DNA of 64,000 nucleotides from Paramacrobiotus metropolitanus (taxonomy: Eukaryota > Tardigrada > Eutardigrada > Parachela > Macrobiotidae): contig NW_026570231.1 of assembly GCF_019649055.1 (NCBI RefSeq), positions 1,550,001 through 1,614,000 of the forward strand, in the 5' to 3' direction. Each line of letters starts with the position of its first letter. The first letter of the stretch is position 1. Below, in pieces: positions 36,001 through 51,000 of the stretch. The notes beneath the pieces were generated by a model. It was not told the DNA's origin. It was given only the letters and a program-made list of their open reading frames with translations, and made no database searches. A program made the translations under genes and the position numbers.

Positions 36001-39000
36001 CTTCTTATATTTACGAAAAAGCAGCCAAGAAATTTGTCCGGCCGTATGGAAACCAGTTGCGTGTAAAGCAGATAATGCAGCTGATGACAGCTGCCTATAA
36101 CAATGGCTCCTGCTGCCTACTCTCGGTTTGCTCTTTGAAAAGGATGCTCGCCTCTTTGACATAATGATTAAAACAATAATCGGGACACAAGAAAGTAAAA
36201 TCCGCGCAATAGCAATGCCTTATCCCACGCGGCCGAAAAAATTTTGCATTTCCGCTCATAAGAAGCACGTTGACAAAGATTTAGGTCACCGCTATGAACA
36301 AATCCTTTCCATTATGCAAACGTATAAATTGCTAAATGAAAGACTACGCAAGAATTAAAAATACGAGTCGGCTGGCGCGTGGATACCAGGCCTTAAAAAC
36401 TGCATGCGCAAAAGCGTAGTTGGATTGATAGGAGGCATTTCTAGGGTTCTTAAAGAGATCTTCGTTTCATTGCCCTTGACGTTTTCTGATTTCGGGCGGC
36501 AAGGGTTCGAAACAACACTAGAAGTTCGCGGAGCAACTGCTGGAGAACGGTAACGCCCGTGAACTGGCTACCAGGACTATACGAGTACAATCAATATGGC
36601 CGTTATGACTTGAAACTTTATTACGTACTAGTTAGAGTTTATGTGAGTGAGAGAGAGAGTATAGTCGTAGAGAACAGAACCAAACTTGTAAAGCGGCGTG
36701 CATAGCTATTTATATCCGTTGGTGCGATGCGGCGGCGGCGGTGTTGATACAGTAGCGGCGTTCGTCTATTTATCGGCGTAATCCACGATGTGGAATTCAC
36801 GGTGCAATAGCGGTGTTTACCGCTGCTATTGCACCGTGACCGCGAGTTTGCCGTCCCTTGGCAAACGGCGCAATATTGGCGGAGCGCGCGTAAGCAAACC
36901 TGGTATGGAGCATAGACAGACGGGAGATGGGCGAGGAGCGTATTTCGCTGCACATCGAGTGCTCAGTGGAGTGAATAGGCGGAGGAGATAAAGGTTAGAA
37001 ATAACATCAGTTATTCATGATTTGATGTTTGAAATAGGTAGCCCAATCCGTGTGTCCAAAGATGGGACAATGAATGTATGAATTTTCGGAGCTGTGAATG
37101 TGCCATCCGTTCGAGTAAAGAATGGAATATCGGGCAGTTTCCATCCGATATGTCCGTTTAACATCCATAGCAAACGGGATCCCCGAATTCAGCCGCGTCG
37201 CAAACAAGCGGGAAAGGCACACATTCATTCGAGCCATGTTGAATGTAGCGACGATTATGAAATGGTTAAAATCACCTTTTGACTTATTCATTTTTTTTGT
37301 CAACTAGAATTAGAAGTGTGGAACACTGTTAGTCGGGATCGAAAGAATTTAAGTATACTAGCAGAAGCGGGTTTTATGGATCCTTTTTTGTTCTTTTGGA
37401 AATTGAAAATTAAAATTAAAATTTATAAAGGTAAAATCGGAAGCGCAAAAATTATACCTACGTGTGTGATGATCGAAAACGTTTTTAACAGCGGTCTCTT
37501 AATTAATTTTAGGCGCACTTCTTTTTTTATGACCTTTTCAGCTCATCTAATAACTGGTGATATGCTGAAGACCACACTGTCAGTATGTCGGCGAAGGATT
37601 TTATGGAGACAGAGTCATCGGCGTTTGGGCTGATATCACTGAGGCTGTGGTAGATATCCCTGCTGACGATTGTTGAATTTTGCTATTTTTGTTGTAGACA
37701 ACCCGAAAGGGAAAGGCATTGCTCAGCGACATTTTGATCTCTCCGCTGGCACGGGTTTATTCCAAGTAGGCAGGAAACTTGTGCAAATCTGAAGGCGTCG
37801 GTCGTCCGGCAAAATTTTCTTCCAAAATCCAGACCTACAACGCAAACAAAATGCCTTACTATGTATCAAAAAATCAATATGGATTATCTATTTATCGTAG
37901 ACGATTTATTTATATATTCTAGGTAGTATACGGAAGACGTAATCTATTGATTAATATTCGGCATTTTCAATAAATATATTCCAAAATGTAGTTAATTTAC
38001 CGTTTGTAGATATTCCGTTTATTTAGATAACCTACTTAAACAGAAAATCTATTTTGTATTTTGTTTAGATAATCTGTTCATGGTTCAGATGATTTACTCT
38101 TTTGTAGACAATCTTTTCTAGCAAAATTTTAATCTATGTGCTTAAAAGAAATTTAGCTGTTTGAAGTTTAATTCGCTCACTTTTCAGGAATACAGACCTG
38201 AACGCTTACCTTTATGGTGAAATCCATGCCTGTCTGTACGGCATTTCTCTCAAGACCGCTTAAGTTACCGTACGGGATAACGGGACAAGCTTGGCTCGCA
38301 TTTGAAGATCCAATCTTTCATTTAGAACATCAGCAGGATGTTTTGAGGTGTCCTCTAGTATGCCATATAACGACTCCTCTTCGTTACTCGCCACCAGGAC
38401 ATGGGTTGGCAAGTAGTCATCTTTGTCTTCGTCCTTGGCTTTCAGGACTTCCTCCTTAAAACTTTTGTACTTGGGGTTGTCACCGAATCGGACGGCTATC
38501 GGCATTTAATTCGGTGGTTCGAGGATAATCCGGATATGGTCGATACCACGACCAAGACCAGGAGGAAGGCGGCGTACATGAACCTCCTTAATACGTTTGC
38601 AGTTTTTCGTAGAACATCAAACGTGCCAAACTCTAATTATATATTATCAAATACTGAGATGGTCGTGGCGCCAACTGAAGGTCTTCGTGTGGCTTGCCTC
38701 TCACAGCAGCACGTATCCGGCGCCAATTTGATCTGTTACTATGCGGGGAGTCCCGAGGTCCTAGAAATCCTTGATACGTTTTTCTCGATAATTGATGTGC
38801 GATCATTCCCAGATACGCTTATGAAGAATATGTTGCAGATTACAAGTGGGGACCATAACTGTCCATCCAGCAATCTGCCGAGCAAAGTAAGGCTGCGGAA
38901 ATTGCTTATTAATCAGATTGCGTACTTTTACACCCTGTCGACCGTAAACATGTTTCTTTTCTTCAGCTTTTCTTCTCTTCAGCTTCTCTCCTTTTATTTA

Positions 39001-42000
39001 GCTTTCAACTTGCTAAATGTAAGTATATTTTTGCTGTAAACATTTGTACATTTTTAGTGAAATTAAGTGAAATAATCTTGTTTGCTTTAGATCAACTATT
39101 TTAAAAAGTGTTAATTGAAATAGATTACTATTTTTAATCAATCATCGATTGAAATTTAAATACATCATCTGTTTAATTTAGATACTCTGACTTTCAAACA
39201 AATTAGAAACAGATCCAAGCGTGGTATACCTGAGCGCGATGTAGATAGACTCTGTTGGTTATTGTTTACAGTTCAAAAACATATGGATAACAAAATCCCG
39301 CACTTGAAGGACGCGGAACATATTTACGGTTTCGTTCTGGAATCCAAAGAACGATACCTGGAGCATCGATCTCCTTGATTCCACGATATAGGAGAATCAG
39401 AAGCTACGATGCGTCGACACGGGACAGAAGAAGAAATAGACTACTGAAAAGCTAACGCCAGCAGACTGGACGACGAGAGTTCACGCTCAACCGACGCAGA
39501 TAAGGCTGCCCAGTGCGATGAGACCATCTATCCGTTCAAGGTATCCATTCTATGCATCTGGTTTGGCTTATCTTAGGATTCGCATGAGTTTGCGTTTAAC
39601 AGAAATCAACGACCCGGCATCGTCAGTTCCGAGAGCTTCTGTTCCCCGCAATCGTATCCCCGAAGTACGGGGCGCGGAGATGTATCGTTCGGCGACTTAC
39701 CGTTCGCAGAGATGATGTAAATCTTTGTAACTCGATGCGCATTGGTAAATCCAATTCGTGATCCGGAAATGGTTGTTTTAACTGAAACCAGCCATATGCA
39801 GAACTTGTTTGGGAAATGCACAGCTTCGTTGCGGTTAGCGAAGCTGGACTGCGATATACAAGTTCATCCATTACAAACCTTGATGGTTCATATTTCCGAG
39901 AACGATCACCCGTTTTCCTCGTTTGATACGGTCCTTTTAAAGACACGGACACATACGTCCATTCCGGCAAAACTGGTCTCGGTAAGATGTTCCTAACGTT
40001 TAACTAACGTGACCTTAGGCAATCAGTACAAATTCTTTTCTAGTTTCTCATTGTATCGCTGCAGAATCAAGGTTAATTAGCTTAAGTAAATTAACGCACA
40101 AGTGAAATGTCGCTTAAATGCGTATGATTATTATCTAATAAATTATCCAATACAGATAGTAGATTCTGTAACAGGCAAGCGCGAGGAGATCACGAGTGTG
40201 CTTTATTGTACAAATAAAGGGAACAATGCTGCGTAATAGCAGGGAAAGCCAAACAAAGCACTGATGGCTAACAAGCAAGTGAATGCTAGAAGAGCTCTTG
40301 AGCGTTCGTCAAGGCGTGAAAGAAGCAACTGGCGGCAAGCACGTGCTGTGTGCCATCAGCTGTGATGCAGACTGGACTCAATCCAACGCGAGCGTACGCT
40401 GAGTCATACAGCGAGAGGGACGAGAGAGCAAGTATGCTCAGTGTGTGCGCCGCATATATCCGCTTCAGCGGGTATGAGTGCAGTGCAGCAGCACACGTAC
40501 GTACAGCGAGAGAGGCGATATGGCAAGCGTGAGTGCAAATACGTCCATGGTGGGCCGTATGCACCAGGCGCAGTCATGTGCCTCTGACAATTCTCTTGAA
40601 AAATTAGATAATCTAATGCATTTGAAAATAAGAAGCAACATATTACCTGTTTATTTAAACGTTTCCAACTATCTCATGGTTTTTTCAGATTCCAGACGAC
40701 AACCCTGCAGTCAGTTAAAAGACTGTTGATGTATGCGTCGCGGCAGGCGCTTTAAACTATCAGCTCTACAGTGAGGAAACGCAAGTTTGTCCTACCCACA
40801 CTTGATGGTGTACCCATACTTTTGAGGCACGATTTCTGCCATATGTACTTAGCGTAGCACCGCGCTGAGGACCCTCTGCTTTTATTCAGTACTTCCGAGC
40901 TTACTCACGACGAATTTCTGAAAAGAGATAAATTTGTTAATACGGATTTTTTTGAAATTGCCCATCATGTTGCCAGAACGGAATTTGGGTGTTGGGGGGA
41001 AGCGCATATTTAGTGGAAACGTTCAACCATTTTTCGTCGAACAATTTCTGTATCGGCGCCAAGGCTTCGCAAATACTGTTCCATCGAGCACACGTAGCTG
41101 TTTTAATGGAAGACGGTGATCTTTTGATGTACGTGGATGCAGTTGGCGGAGCGAAGATGAATGACTATGCTCTTCAGCAAATCATAAGCGGATTTCTGCT
41201 CGGGACGGATTCCGATTGCAAATGCAGTGAAAACCAGGTTGTTGATATCACAGTCCTTAAGGTGCATCCATAGGGGATAAACGAGTGCATTATGATGTCG
41301 ATTTTGTACCACCTGGTTCTCCTCAAGGGAGAAAATATCTCGCAAATTGAGCTGAAATAAAAATCTTCGGAACGTTCCTTCTCAATTTCCTGCTTAAGCG
41401 GGAGGTGCCTGACTTCAAAGGCATTTTAGGCGTCTGCCAAATCCCAGGAAGCCGGAACGGGTGGTTAAATTTACGATTGAACTAGAGACACAACCGACTT
41501 TCCATGCCTCACCGAGACGTTTTTCGTTAAAAAGATCTCATACTATTGACTGGTCAAGCAAGAAACTGCGCAGTCAGAATCCCCGCACAAAGTAATTATG
41601 TGTTGTCCAGAAGGCTTCAAATGTTATTCAAAAAGCAAACGAGAGTAATACGTTATATATACGTTCCCTGTAAAGTCGAAAAATCGCATTTTACGGAAGA
41701 AAATGGCATAGTAGATCGTTACAGTGCAACATGTATACCTTCAGACTACTGACTTCACAGTTTCAGCCCGTTGGTTACTTAGACGTGGAAGAGATGAGGA
41801 AGAAAGCATAATTTGTCTGAAAATACGGTATTTGCCGCTGAGACAATATGCACTTTGGTTTTGCTAGTAATGCAAGCAAAAATATAATATCCAGCACACG
41901 TTTTTGCTTTGGCTTTAGTTCACCACCAAAAAGGTATGGATTCCGTATACGGCGGTCGTGATTTTTGGTTATAGCACAGACATAAAAATTCCAAAACATA

Positions 42001-45000
42001 TTGACGCTATGGAGGATAGCATCACGATGGGTGATGTTGTCGCTCCCGTAAGCAATCCATTCACCCATGGAGCGACAAAGAATCTGCAGATTTTAAAAGG
42101 TGTCATGGCGCCTTGCATGAATTTTTGCGCGAGTCATTTTTGGCCAAAGGCCCACAGTAATATTAGTTTAGCTTTTCAAAGGATCGGTTGTTGCATGCAT
42201 GGGACATGCACAGGTACACTTACTATTCTGTATTAATTTAGGCTTAATTTTCTACAACTGTTCTGCGTGGGCTGGATATTACTCCAACTATACGCACGCT
42301 TTGTGGTCCATAATTATTTGGTGTTGAAAGGAAATCGATCACGAGAAATCGTAACTATCACCATAACCTCGAGCTCTTTTGGCAACAGCTAACGCAGCTG
42401 CAGATTCTTCCGGTCTTTTTCCATCATGACAAGCTGCATTTACCTGTGCTGCCTTATTACTCAGGCGGTAACCGGCCCTCCCGCTGGGCCGCACGTGCAT
42501 CGAGTCCATATGGCAGACTGCATGCAACCGAAGCCTAAGAATGTTCACTCAAAGTTACAATGAAGGGGGGTCGACTGCCAACTACGGGCGACTTTGGCCG
42601 ACCGTCGCATCGCAGAGGGCTTGCGCACTCCTGACCGGAGCAGTGGCTGCCTCCTCGGTTGGTATACCGGACATCGTCGAATAAGCTTCAGCACGGCTGC
42701 TACATGGTACATACTCGCTAATACGTATGCAGTATTATAACACAGAAAACAGGGACAAGTAACTGGACCTTGTGTGCACATATAATATACATATATATAA
42801 AAATCATAAAGGATGTTAAAACATGCATTGTTCGCAAACAAAAGCGCATTGGCATGGACGGGACTGAATAATTGGATTGGATTTTTCCTTTCGCTCTTTA
42901 ATTCGGCGATTTCTTAGTTAGTGATCACATACTAATCGTGCGTCCACTTATCGAAACCTAAAGAAATATTTATTGTGCTTACTGGAACCATATTTTTATT
43001 TGGCGCCGCGAAAGTTTCACACGATGGGCTGACTCCATCTTTCGTTCCGCGGTTTAGTATTTGTCCTTACAGAACTCACGCTCCAGCTCCAGGCATTAGT
43101 CGCATCAGGCCATATAATTATCAGACCATAGATAATACACTTCGGAAATGTATTGTTATTTCTCAAAAACCACATGAACTCCCGCCGTATAGCTTCCATT
43201 TTGCTTATTTCTAGCGTTAAAAATGCGATAAGTTTCGGGAATAATATTTAACGACGTAATTCGTGTAAATAGATGTATAATGTACCGGTATTTACAATTA
43301 GCGAGTCACCGTTTTGGCTTTTCTGAGTTTTTGAATTTTTTTCGTGCGTTCGAATGAGATGATGCGAATCGCCGTATTACAAAACCGTTTTTGAACTTAC
43401 TAAATGGCTTCTTTTCAATGCAGAACTTATACGGCAACTGATAAGACCGTTCGCTCTACATCTTCTGAGAGTCCTCCTCTCTGCGTGGGAGACTCTCTAG
43501 TGCCGATCTACCGGAAACGGGAGCGAGACAAGGATAAAAAGGGACTTTTTATCATAAAACCGAAAACATAACATCTCACCAAAACTCATAATCACCAACT
43601 GACAATCTATAGCTCACAATATACCTGCGCTAACGCTGCTCTACCATCCGCCGCTACGTAAGCCTCACGCAATCGCCGAAAAGGTACGGCGCGATGCCGT
43701 TGGCGGAAGATAGTGAAGGGCGGATCGTAATACCTGCGATCAGGTATATACGATCCAAGCGTGAAAGCCACTGCACTGCGTCTGAGCTGCTAGGACGAGG
43801 GCGTAAGTCCTCTCATGCCACTGGTGGGGACTCGAGGTCCTCCGAGAGCCTGGCACCCCGGTGCCGATACCAGCGATATGCATGAGTGTGCAAGTGGGAG
43901 AATCCGCATCACGCCGCAGTTTCACGATACTGCCGCAAAACCGAAGCGCGGAAATGGATTCCCGTGACTGCATGGTCTCTTCACTGCGTATAAGCCTGCA
44001 GCTGACCGAAGTCACTATAAGCGTTTACCTAAATTCGCAAAAATAGAGACAATAAGCGGGTTACGCGGAGCTGTATACTTTACGAATGCTGCAATTAAGC
44101 GGACAACTTTATCGCAAAGTTAGCGCAAGTATACCATTTGCCTTACAATAAAAGGAAATTCTAAACAAATGCTAAGAAAAATAAGATCCATCGAAATGAG
44201 TTAGTTAAACAAAAACATCACATGTTACTTTGGTCATTCCGGGTGAGCAAAACAGGAAAATGAAGGTTAATCCATTCCAAGGATGATTTACATGAATTCG
44301 TCCTTAATCCCATGAATTTTCGCCTTTAATCCGATTTATCCTTCTCGCTCGTCTCATCATCAGTGATATCAGCGTTTAAAGCGTTCGGAGTTTTATCGCC
44401 TTCCGTTTTGATATCTGTAGCCAGTTTTTCGCCTTCAGCTTTCTGATCAGTTTCGCCTCCATTTTCGATATCACGCATATGGGAAGCGGTAAAATTCAAA
44501 TTACCCAGCTTATCCACCAGTGTCGCTTCATTAGCTGCTTCATCCGTAGACACGTACATACACTTAACCAGCGGTTCGCCTGGTGGCAAATGTGGGATCC
44601 GGATGAGCCTTCCGAGACGTCAGGAGCGTTTGCCAAGAGTGATCTTGGAAGCCTTAGTCTCCATACGCTGTCGCAGGATTGAAGTCCAGTACTGATAAGC
44701 GTCCTGGGGCTTTTCAACCAAGGTCGCTAAGCCTTTGTAGCCTTATTTGCCATCCGCGTGCGCGTGCACTTTCCAACATTTCAAGCTGCAGTTGCTCATT
44801 GGTGAGCGGTCCAAGCGCGGTAATTACTGTCTTCAGCGGATGGTCAGCATTTTCTTTCATTTTCATTCGCTTTTCCAACTGGGAATGGCTGTAAGCATGT
44901 CCACACATGGCGGCAAACATCAAGCGAAACAATTCATCGTACTGAGCCTTAATCGCTGGGTCATTAAAATTAGCCTTTCGACGAGCCTTCAAATCGCGGT

Positions 45001-48000
45001 AGATGTCCATCAGATGCACGGTACATTTCGCGGCATACAACATCAGAGCTGGATTAGCTTTCGCGGAGATAAACTGGAAAAGGTGCGCCAAATGGGAAGT
45101 TTTGCCGAAATACTTAAACTGGCTCAGCCGTTCATAGTCGATGGTGTTAATTTTGTTGGAGAATGTATCCAAGCTGAGAGCTGATTCCATACCATTCGCG
45201 CGAAAAGCGTTATACATCAGCTGTGTGTCTTCAGGTTTCGGCTTATCCGTGTAATAGTTCACATCCTGCATCGCTTTCTCCATATTCACTTCATCCATAA
45301 ACGTGTATAAGCGGTTGACGAACATTTCACAGGTGATCGCTAGACTTCCATGCGTCTTAGCTGCATTGGATAAGCCGAGATGATTAAAAATCCTTTCAGC
45401 CTGGTCAATAGCGTTCATACGCTGAGGGAATGGCTCCCATCTGGTAGCGGAAGACTGTCCAGTGCGCGTATTCTGCTGAGTAGTTCGCTGTTCTGAACGC
45501 CGATCTGCACGCTGATCTGTAGGCTGGCGATATTCGGTGAACTGACGCTCATCGCCTGGCTGACGCTGGTCATCGCTTTGACTGTGGTTAGCCGTGTTCT
45601 GCAAATTTAAGCGTTCAGAGTTATAACTAGCCGGTTGTGTTTTTAAAAGAACAAGCGTTTGATCAATACGCGGTTTATTTTCAATACGTACTGTTCCCAA
45701 TGGGCGATCTGCATTTCGCGTCCAGTCGTCAGAAGAAGCTTTCTGGAACGACGGCTTAAGCGGGACAGATTTCCAGTCGCTGATGTTCTCTTCGGTTTCG
45801 TCAGCGTACTTCAACTGTGCGCGGCGTAATTCATTAGGCGGATGAGGAAGAAGCGCTTTATTCGCGGTAGATGGAGTTGACTGGATAGACGGAATCGCGA
45901 TCGCTTCAACCATCTGCCAGCCGGGTTCGTTTTTCGCCTTGAAATGCTGAATAGCCTGAGTGATGCCGCGGTGATACTGCTGGTTGTTCATCGCGTAATT
46001 CCACAAACCCATGTGCTTCAAGCCAAGTAGCGCCTCTGAGTTTCCGCATACTGCCTCCGAGTACAAAGCGTAAACGCGATCTTCGATTTCCGCTCGTCCT
46101 TTCATAAGGCAGCCGACACATACGCGGTTGTTTAAGTTAATCTTGCAAGGAAAACAGCTGTCGGGATTGTATAAGCCGGAGAACGCCATGTTCTTACGCG
46201 ATATCCTGCAGAACAAGATAAAAGCGGAATTATTAGCATGATAATTTTAAGCATAATTCAACCAACATTAAACCGCGGCGGTTTAAAAGCTGTATTACAG
46301 TTCATTTTAGCTACCATCTGAGACGGTAATGCGAAATAAACATTTTAAGCCGTAACTACTGCATAATTACCTGTATTAATTTAGCCTTATTTAGCATTCA
46401 ATTATAAGCTTGTAGCTACCATCTAAGATATCGTTTGTTAACTGTAATTAAGCGACTATTTGCGTAAATCACAGTGTAAAACGGCGTTTGCGTGTTCGCT
46501 TAGGATAGCGTGATTTATTAAGCGTCTCCTGTAACTTTGGATCTTCGCCATCAAAGAATTCATCAAGCTGTTTAGATAACAAGTCATTAGGCGGATGTTT
46601 ACGCGTTCTTCGCTTTTTTGCACTCTGTTCAGCGTTAATTTCGCCGGAATTATTATTATCAGAGTTAAGCGGTAAATCTACAGTACTATTTTGCAGATTA
46701 TTAGCCTGTAGCTGAGCGTGGTCTTGCTGAGTGTTATTGACGCTGTTATTAGCAGATGTACTCGTACTATTATCGACAGATGTAAGCGGGGTTATTTCAC
46801 TTTCATTATCAAGCTGCTTAATTTTAGGTGGAAATTTAAATATTAATCGCGGTTTAAGCTGGTCATCTTCTGGATGATAATGTTTAAGCCGTTCTACGTT
46901 AACAATTTGCTCCTCTTTGCGATCGCGTAAGCGCCTAATAATAACTGTATTAGGATACGAAAATTCCATTATTTCGAATGGGCCTTCGTATTTATCTTTA
47001 AGCGTTTCGCTGCCTGTTTTAGGAATAGGTAAGCGTAACATTACATAATCGCCTGTGCAAAAATTAGGTTCAACACGGCGTTTGTTAAAGCGTTCAGCTT
47101 TTTTAAGAAAATCATCACTTGCAAGGGAACGAGCGATTTCATGCGCCTCTTTTAATCGCCATTGAAGACTATCTAAATAATCTTCGATATCAGCGTAATT
47201 TTCTGGAAGATTTGTTTTTGTGATCGTATCGCCTGGAAGCGTTTGTTCGCGGCCAAAAAGCATATAATACGGTGATTGTCTTGTGGTTTTATGCTTTGTA
47301 CGATTATAAGCGGCAACAACATAAGGCAAAAATTCATCCCATTTTTCAGCGGTATGTTTTGAGCGAAAATTGATAAACAGTCACCTATCCACTGCATTTG
47401 CCTTTCTATTAAGCCTCTTCCTACAGGATGATAAGCGGTTCCAAAATGGTGATCGAATTTAGTAAGCTTAGATACAGTCTCTATTGTACTACACATAAAG
47501 TGTGTACCGCGATCTGTATTTATTTCATGCGGTGCGCCGTATGGAAGTATGACTTCATTAAGCAGAAAATCAGCGGCAACTCTAGCAGAGTCGTCAGGTA
47601 CAGCCTTTGCAATTACGAATTTAGTAAGCTGGTCAATAGCCACAATTATGTATTTATTTTTATTGTTACTTAGCTTTAACGGGCCTTTAAAATCAAGCTG
47701 TAACCGGAACCATGGTTCGCCTATTTCAATTTGTTGTAGCTTTCCTGGGAGCGGTTTTCGCGGTACTTTACGAAGCTGACATTTTAAGCAACAACGACAA
47801 TAGCGTTTAATCTCGCGAAACATGTCGTCCCAATAATAGCGTACACAAATGTGCGATAGCGTCTTCTCGCGGCCAAGGTGGCCACCGGCTGGTGAGTCGT
47901 GCATAGCTTTGAGAATATCATAACGCCAATGTTTTGGTACGACAAAACGCCTTGTATGCCGATCATTAATTTCGCCTGTACGGTATAACACATTATTCCA

Positions 48001-51000
48001 TAGTTCGAAATTAGCGGGACGTTGAAGCGGATATTGTGATTTATCAGCGTCTTCTATGGCCAATATGATTTTCTCTAACGCCGGATCACTAAGCTGTTCG
48101 TTACGCAGAAAAATATAATTTTGTTCTTCTGCATCGCGTACAGAGCTGTTTGGCGCTTCTGGTATGCTGATTACGCGTACTGTAGGTGTACTGAAATGGA
48201 TGTCAAAATCCTCTTCCGGTACAGCCGGGTCGACAGGTGCGCGGCTTAATGCATCTGCATTATGAGCGTATTTTCCTGGCCTGTATACGATTGTCATATC
48301 GTACGCGCCTAATTGTAAAGCCCATCGTACAAGCCTGGGATTCATCCCTTCGCGATTCGAGGTTGAGCGCAGTAAATTGACTAACGCCTGATGATCGGTT
48401 TTACGGTGAACGGCATATAATCTATGTAATAGCGGAATTTACGGACAGCGTAAACAACTGCTAAACATTCAAGTTCAGTAGGCGCGTATTTACGTTCAGC
48501 TGTAGTTAATAAGCGGCTCGCGTAAGCAACAGGATGACCATCTTGGCTTAATATGGCGCCGATCCCTATTGTACTAGCGTCACATTCTGTTAGCGTAGGT
48601 TTTTCTGGATCGAATTTCGCCAAGACTGGAGCATTTATTAGCGCTGTTTTAATAGCCTCAAATTCCTTATCACAAGCCTCATTCCAGTCGGTAAAATCGT
48701 TAACATTTTTAAGAAGCGCGTAAAGATTTTCAGTAATCGGGGCATAATTTTGTACAAATTTGCGATAATAATTCGCTAAGCCTAAAAATGAGCGTAATTG
48801 CTTTTCTGTTTTAGGCTGTGGGAAATTTTTAATAGCTGTAATTTTTTCGGGATCGGTATGGATGCCTGATTCTGATATTACATGTCCCAAAAAATTAAGA
48901 ACTGGTTAAGCGATATGACATTTAGCCGGTTTTAGCGTAAAGCCTGATGCGCGTAAAGCTTCAAATAAAAGCCGTAATTTAAACAATAATTCTTCCATAT
49001 TTTTAGCTGCGACGATTAAATCGTCTAAATAAGCGAATATTCCTAATTTACGGAGCTTTGAAAGCGTACGGTCCATTGCGGCTTGAAAAGTCGCGGGGCC
49101 GTTGCACACGCCGAACGGCATTCGAAGAAATTCGAACAGGCCGTCTGGTGTGACAAAAGCTGTTTTTTCGATGCTAGCAGGATCCATAGGGATCTGCCAA
49201 AAGCCTTTTTCGCAATCAAAGCTGCAATAAAGCTTATTACCAGAAGCCGTATCCAGAAGTTCATCTGGCTTAGGAAGCGTATAGTTATTCTTTTTTGTGA
49301 TGTTATTTAAGCGTATATAATTAACGCAAAAGCGTGTACCGATTGAGCCGTCAGGATTTTTCTTTGAAGCCAAGACAACTGGAAAACTCCAGTTAGAGGT
49401 CGATGGCCTAATGATGCCAAGCTTTAACATTTCCTCCACATGATCTTGGATAAGCTGTCTACCGCGCCAGCTTGTGCGGTGCGGTAGAGATTTTATCGCC
49501 GGTGCATCGCCTGTGTCTATTGTGTGCTTTATCGAGGCATCTACATTGCCAAACGGTCGCGATTTTGTTGGCAACAGGTCAGCGAATTCAAACAATAGAT
49601 TATCGATGCGCTTACGATCAGCTTCTGATAAGTCAGCCGATATTTTAAATTCGCGTATTGCTTCCCAAATTTCAGCTTCTTCTTCTGGCGTATAATTAGC
49701 TGCAGTAGCGGTTAAAGCGGTTTTATCTGGCTCAACTTCTTCATACGTTTCAATAACGCCTAACCATGTACCTTTCTTTATTGTACGCTTATGAGCGGAA
49801 TAATTAGACACGCAAAATATCAAACTGAAAATTTTTTGGTTCGACTAAGCCTTGAAGCGGTAGTAATCTACCTTCGCTGTATAAAGCTGGATTAGGTGAA
49901 AATATAAATTGCGGTGTACGCAAATTAGCTTTTTTGTGTGCATAAGCCGACACCCAAGATGTACCAGGTACAATAGTGTAGTTATCAGCTGCATACACTT
50001 TCACCATTTTGAGCCTGAATTTTTCTTTGTCTTTTTCGCTTAATTCTTCGCATTCTGGCTTATTTGCAAATGGTTGCTCATCAGCTAATAGTTCCTCATT
50101 TTTAAGCGGGTTATTAGCGAATAATTCGTTTTCATTAAGCTTGTCGCCTATTGACTTAAATAATTCAGTTATATCACCTTGATCTTCGAAATAGTTCTCG
50201 CTGTTAGTTACAAGCGGGATATCGCCTTCTGGTGTTTCTACAATGAGATAATTAGCGCCTTCTGTTTGCGTAGCTTTTGTTTCTTGATCTGCAATACATA
50301 CACGCACTTTAGCTGATTTTTGCAATTGCTTTTGAATTTTATCTGCATTTTCTGTAAAGCTTTTATTAACGCGGTCAAAATCTGCCCATACTTGTTCTTC
50401 TTTAGCCGAATTGTTTTCCCAAAGCGGTAAATTATACGGCTTTTTTAATGGCTTATTTAGCGGTAAACAAGAGCGTTTAGGAGCTGAATGTGGATTATGC
50501 CGCAGCGGCGGCAGCTCATCATCTTTTTTAAAATAGCGTACCGATACAGTGGGAAAATCAAGCGTATCATGAAATCGCACTACTTTCACAATATTCATAG
50601 GCGGTCTGCGAGCTGTTACTTGTAGCTTTTCTTCAGGTTTAATTTTCGCGTAAACTTCTTTCAGGTATCGCCTTGCTTCGCCTATCGATTCTGCGTAGTC
50701 GCATATTGGTTTATTCATTCCGCGTGCAGATTTACCGTAATATAGCTTAATCGCTTTATTAATAGCCTGTCGCCATTCTTCATAGATTTCTAATCGCCTC
50801 ACCAAATCAAGTTCAGCATCAGCGCGTTCTTGGCTCGCCTTTTTAATAGCTTCAATGTTATCGATTTTAACAGCATCATTATAAGCCTGATTGAGTTCAG
50901 CCATTAATTCCTTAAACTTTTTTAAAGTATTCATTAAGGTAGAAACATAATTCTTGTACTCCATTAACGCTGCTGTCTCACGATGTATTTGTTTGCGCGA